DNA from: an uncultured Anaerobutyricum sp.
Lineage (GTDB): Bacteria > Bacillota > Clostridia > Lachnospirales > Lachnospiraceae
Reading direction: 5' to 3'
NCBI GenBank assembly: GCA_934317185.1
Contig: CAKREJ010000025.1
Span: 1-17,821 of the forward strand
Length of the DNA: 17,821 nt
Part shown: positions 14,861 to 17,821 of the stretch, piece after piece
Layout: every line of letters begins with the position of its first letter
How positions within the stretch are numbered: the stretch's first letter is position 1
Translations under genes and position numbers: made by a program
The notes under the pieces: generated by a model
What the model was told of the DNA's origin: nothing
Databases searched by the model: none
The model's input: only the letters and a program-made list of their open reading frames with translations

Positions 14861-16867
14861 TTACTTTTCAAGTTCTAACAGCCCCTGTTCCATCAGATAT
14901 TTCATAGAAAAAAGTCTTGGCTTTCTGTTATCATCAAATTTTATCTTTATCTTATCGTCTTTTAATTCCAGAATCGTTCCCTTTCCTATATTTTTATGAA
15001 CTACTCTTTTTCCTTTTTGAAATTCTTTTTTATTATAACGAAGTTCTCCGATATATCGAGATATCTGTGCATCCTTCTGATACAGTTCTTTGACAGAATA
15101 GAGGAAGAGATAGGTCTTTGCTCTTGTCACTGCCACGTAAAATAGTCTTCTCTCTTCTTCCAAATCTGCATCCTTCACTGCTTTTTTATGTGGGGTTACC
15201 CCTTCATTGATGTCCATAACAAACACAACTTCATATTCCAACCCCTTTGAACTATGCATTGTTGTGAGAGTTACTCCACTTTTTTCTTGCTGCCGTCCGG
15301 CTTCCATCTGTTTTTTTAGTTCTTCTCCATAGGAATCTATATACTGAAACCATTCTTCAAAACTATGGTATTCTTTCGCACTTTCCTGAATCTGATTTAA
15401 TACTTCCTCAAGGTCATCCGGATTCATTCTCCGAAACTGGGCATACTCATTCATGTAATCCTCATAACCAATACCATTGCGTATATACTGTATTGCAGCA
15501 TATGGCTCCATTTTCTTAAGCAGACACAGATCCATCTCCAGTTTGTCAATTTTTTCATAAATCCATTTTTTCCCGAAAGTTTCCTGCTTTAATTTTTTTA
15601 AGTCTACCTGCTGCTCGGTAATCATATTTCTTGAAATATATCTTTTCGGACGGTTCATTATCTGTAAAAACAACTTTCTATCCCGGTTTCCCATTGCAAG
15701 CTTTATATAAGTTAATATATTCCTCGCAATCCAGTGGTCAAATATATTCGGAATCACATCCCGCATCTGAAATGGAATATTGTACTCCATTAACTGACCA
15801 ACCAACAGTCGTGGCTGTGTATTTGTACGAAAAATAACCGCCATTTCTTCCAGAGGAATTCCCCTTTTATAGTAAAATCGTATTCCCTTTAAAATATCAG
15901 TACACTCTTCTCCTGCATCTTTTAAATAACGGAATGTGATCGGAACCTTTCCCCCTCGGGCTGCCTGCATGTTTTTAGGAAAACGCTTTGTATTATGACT
16001 GATCAAGTGTTCCGCACCGTCTACGATTTCTGTGCTACACCGATAATTTGTATTCAATATTACTTTTTTCGTATCAGGATAGTCTTTTTCAAATCCTAAC
16101 ATGATTTCCGGTCTTGCCCCACGGAATCGATAAATAGACTGATCATCATCCCCTACAATAAAAAGATGTTCTCCTTTTCCTGCCAGCATTCTCACGATTT
16201 CATACTGTACTTTATTAATATCCTGAAACTCATCAATCAATATATATTGAAACTTTTGCTGCCACATGGCAAGAATATCTTTTCTTTCTTTTAAAAGTTC
16301 ATAACAAAAGACCAGCATATCATCAAAATCAATAAGATTCTCCTCTCGAAGCCTTTTTTCATAACCTTCATAAATCTGAGTAAATAATTCATCAGAACAA
16401 TTGCTGCTGTGGTAATAAGAAAGAGACATCATCTCTCCCTTTACATAACTGATTTCATTAATAATTCCGGAAAGGAACTCCTTTTCATCTTCGATTTCTA
16501 ATTCCATATTTTCCGTCATTTCTTTTATATACCGTCGCTTCACATCCTCACGGATAATATTTCCGGCATTGTAACGATAAGCATAACGAAGAATCATAAA
16601 GAAAACAGAATGAAAAGTACCAAATGTTACCGGGGCATTTTCCATTCCGGCAAACCCGTAAAAACGCTTTTTCATTTCCTCTGCCGCTGCCCTCGTAAAT
16701 GTAATTACTAAAATATTTGAGGGATGAACACCTGCGTTTTCAATAAGCCACTTCACACGATATGTAATTACCAGTGTCTTCCCTGATCCCGGACCGGCAA
16801 GAACCATCAGCGGACCATCTTTATGGGTAATCGCTTCTTCCTGTTCTTTGTTAAATATCCCTGACAC
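14861..16867 (-). CDS. UvrD/PcrA-family (SF1A) DNA helicase, compact form
   Basis: A 668-residue ATP-dependent 3'-5' DNA helicase of the UvrD/Rep/PcrA group. All core motifs are present: Walker A GPGSGKT (25-31), LVITFTRAAAEEMKKR (53-68), Walker B IDEFQD (211-216), GDDDQSIYRFRGA (239-251), NYR (274-276), TMHSSKGLEYEVVF (536-549) and EERRLFYVAVTRAK (571-584). The C-terminal 50 residues (GKRVVHKNIGKGTILEL and on) resemble the Tudor-like tail that lets PcrA bind RNA polymerase. It is about 60 residues shorter than typical PcrA. The start is the GTG at 16867, with GGGAGG 7 bases upstream; a TTG at 16909 lies in the tail of the ptsI terminator and has no ribosome binding site. It may be PcrA itself or a shorter paralogue. 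The next gene is 160 bases away. Confidence 0.93.
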   Translation of the reverse strand: MSGIFNKEQEEAITHKDGPLMVLAGPGSGKTLVITYRVKWLIENAGVHPSNILVITFTRAAAEEMKKRFYGFAGMENAPVTFGTFHSVFFMILRYAYRYNAGNIIREDVKRRYIKEMTENMELEIEDEKEFLSGIINEISYVKGEMMSLSYYHSSNCSDELFTQIYEGYEKRLREENLIDFDDMLVFCYELLKERKDILAMWQQKFQYILIDEFQDINKVQYEIVRMLAGKGEHLFIVGDDDQSIYRFRGARPEIMLGFEKDYPDTKKVILNTNYRCSTEIVDGAEHLISHNTKRFPKNMQAARGGKVPITFRYLKDAGEECTDILKGIRFYYKRGIPLEEMAVIFRTNTQPRLLVGQLMEYNIPFQMRDVIPNIFDHWIARNILTYIKLAMGNRDRKLFLQIMNRPKRYISRNMITEQQVDLKKLKQETFGKKWIYEKIDKLEMDLCLLKKMEPYAAIQYIRNGIGYEDYMNEYAQFRRMNPDDLEEVLNQIQESAKEYHSFEEWFQYIDSYGEELKKQMEAGRQQEKSGVTLTTMHSSKGLEYEVVFVMDINEGVTPHKKAVKDADLEEERRLFYVAVTRAKTYLFLYSVKELYQKDAQISRYIGELRYNKKEFQKGKRVVHKNIGKGTILELKDDKIKIKFDDNRKPRLFSMKYLMEQGLLELEK

Positions 16868-16910
16868 CTTTCTTCCTCCCTTCTTCCGGAATGTACTAAA
16901 TACTTGCAAA

Positions 16911-16940
16911 ATAAAAGGGCGTCTTTCAACACCCTTTTAT
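16911..16940 (-). terminator. Intrinsic terminator of ptsI
   Basis: The transcript forms a 13-bp stem, ATAAAAGGGTGTT paired with GACGCCCTTTTAT through two G-U pairs, closed by a GAAA tetraloop. A TTTT run follows at once. It starts 44 bases after the ptsI stop and lies 43 bases before the helicase start, separating the two units. Confidence 0.85.
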
Positions 16941-16984
16941 CATTAATGCAGTTAAGCTATAAACTACTCTGCCATTCTTTGTTA

Positions 16985-17821
16985 TTAATGTTTTGCAACA
17001 CTCTTAAGATATGCTTCAACTTCAGCTTCTGTTGTCATAGACATCGCTTTCTTAGCAACAGCATCTGCTTCTTCTTTTGTCCAGAGAGAAATTCCCTTTC
17101 TGGTAGCTAAAATAGATGTTGCACTTACACTGAATTCATTCAGACCAAAGGAAATTAATAACGGTGCAAGTAATGGATCTGCTGCTGCTTCTCCACACAT
17201 ACCAACCATGATTCCCTCTGCTCTTCCAGCTTTGATCACACGCTCAATAGAACGAAGAACTGCCGGATTGTAAGCGGAATATAAGTATGCAACCTCTGCA
17301 TTACCTCTATCTACTGCCATAGTATATCCTGTAAGGTCATTTGTTCCAATACTGAAGAAGTCTGCTTCTTTTGCAAAAACATCTGCCATTAAACTTGCAG
17401 CAGGTGTCTCTACCATAATACCAACTTTGATATTCTCGTCATATGCAACACCTTCTGCTTTTAATTCTTCCTTCAGCTCCTCTAAGATGTTCTTCACTGC
17501 ACGAAGTTCATCTAAACAGGTAACCATAGGAATCATAATACGAATATCACCGTATGCACTTGCACGAAGCAATGCTTTTAACTGAGGACGATATAAATCT
17601 TCTCTCTTTAAGCATAAACGAACTGCTCTGAAACCGAGGAAAGGATTCTCTTCTTTTTCAAGAGAAAGATAAGGAATCTCTTTATCTCCACCTACATCCA
17701 GTGTACGAATGATAACTGGTTTACCCTCTAATGTTTCAGCTACTTTCTTATATGCTGCAAACTGTTCTTCTTCTGTAGGAATCTGAGGACGATCCATGAA
17801 AAGGAATTCTGTACGGAATAA
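16985..17821 (-). CDS. ptsI: PTS enzyme I (phosphoenolpyruvate-protein phosphotransferase), C-terminal part
   Basis: The C-terminal 278 residues of enzyme I, which takes phosphate from PEP and passes it to HPr to drive sugar uptake. The reading frame stays open to the right edge (…LFRTEFLFMDR), so the start, the HPr-binding domain and the phospho-histidine lie outside the window; the internal ATG at 17797 is not the start. The PEP-binding barrel is present: IRTLDVGGDKEIPY, RAVRLCLKREDLYRPQLKALLRAS, IMIPMV, GIMVETPAAS, FFSIGTNDLTGYTMAVDRGN and GMCGEAA with the active-site cysteine. The motif set fits PtsI better than pyruvate phosphate dikinase. A good terminator follows the stop codon. Confidence 0.97.
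   Translation of the reverse strand, partial: LFRTEFLFMDRPQIPTEEEQFAAYKKVAETLEGKPVIIRTLDVGGDKEIPYLSLEKEENPFLGFRAVRLCLKREDLYRPQLKALLRASAYGDIRIMIPMVTCLDELRAVKNILEELKEELKAEGVAYDENIKVGIMVETPAASLMADVFAKEADFFSIGTNDLTGYTMAVDRGNAEVAYLYSAYNPAVLRSIERVIKAGRAEGIMVGMCGEAAADPLLAPLLISFGLNEFSVSATSILATRKGISLWTKEEADAVAKKAMSMTTEAEVEAYLKSVAKH

Overview
This window looks like a core-genome stretch from an anaerobic, low-GC Gram-positive bacterium, most likely a Lachnospiraceae-type clostridium. The evidence is AT-rich intergenic DNA, strong GGAGG ribosome binding sites, the NAD-linked class 1B dihydroorotate dehydrogenase pair PyrD/PyrK, the long type-2 PyrF, and a YtqB/MnmM-type methyltransferase. The genus cannot be fixed from the sequence alone. 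All 17 genes I can support lie on the minus strand, so transcription runs from high to low coordinates.

In transcription order: (1) the C-terminal part of ptsI (enters from the right edge), closed by a good intrinsic terminator; (2) a compact UvrD/PcrA-family helicase with a GTG start; (3) uppP, with its own likely promoter, followed by a YtqB/MnmM-like tRNA methyltransferase; (4) pyrK-pyrD (4-nt overlap), then pyrE with its own strong promoter, then an undescribed 50-residue membrane peptide and a stem-loop terminator; (5) a vanZ-like gene overlapping a small three-helix membrane protein gene; (6) a 705-residue M29-type metalloaminopeptidase with a large N-terminal extension; (7) pyrC and pyrF, the latter with a likely promoter; (8) purE-purM-purN-purD; (9) azlC-azlD, a branched-chain amino acid exporter pair.

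The genes work together mainly in nucleotide synthesis. PyrC makes dihydroorotate, PyrD/PyrK oxidise it to orotate using NAD+, PyrE adds PRPP, and PyrF decarboxylates OMP to UMP. PurD, PurN, PurM and PurE cover GAR formation, GAR formylation, AIR formation and AIR carboxylation. The early pyrimidine genes (carAB, pyrB) and the rest of purine synthesis (purF, purL, purC, purB, purH, purK) are not here, so the two pathways are only partly clustered.

There is no mobile element, phage, CRISPR array, rRNA or tRNA that I can see, and no gap longer than about 165 bases between genes. I found no convincing new multi-gene system. The least explained items are the 50-residue peptide after pyrE, the vanZ/small membrane protein pair, the N-terminal domain of the M29 protein, two RNA hairpins (purN-purD and purD-azlC), and a tandem duplication across the purD stop codon. 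Several start codons were reassigned from ribosome binding site position (azlD, purM, pyrC, helicase).
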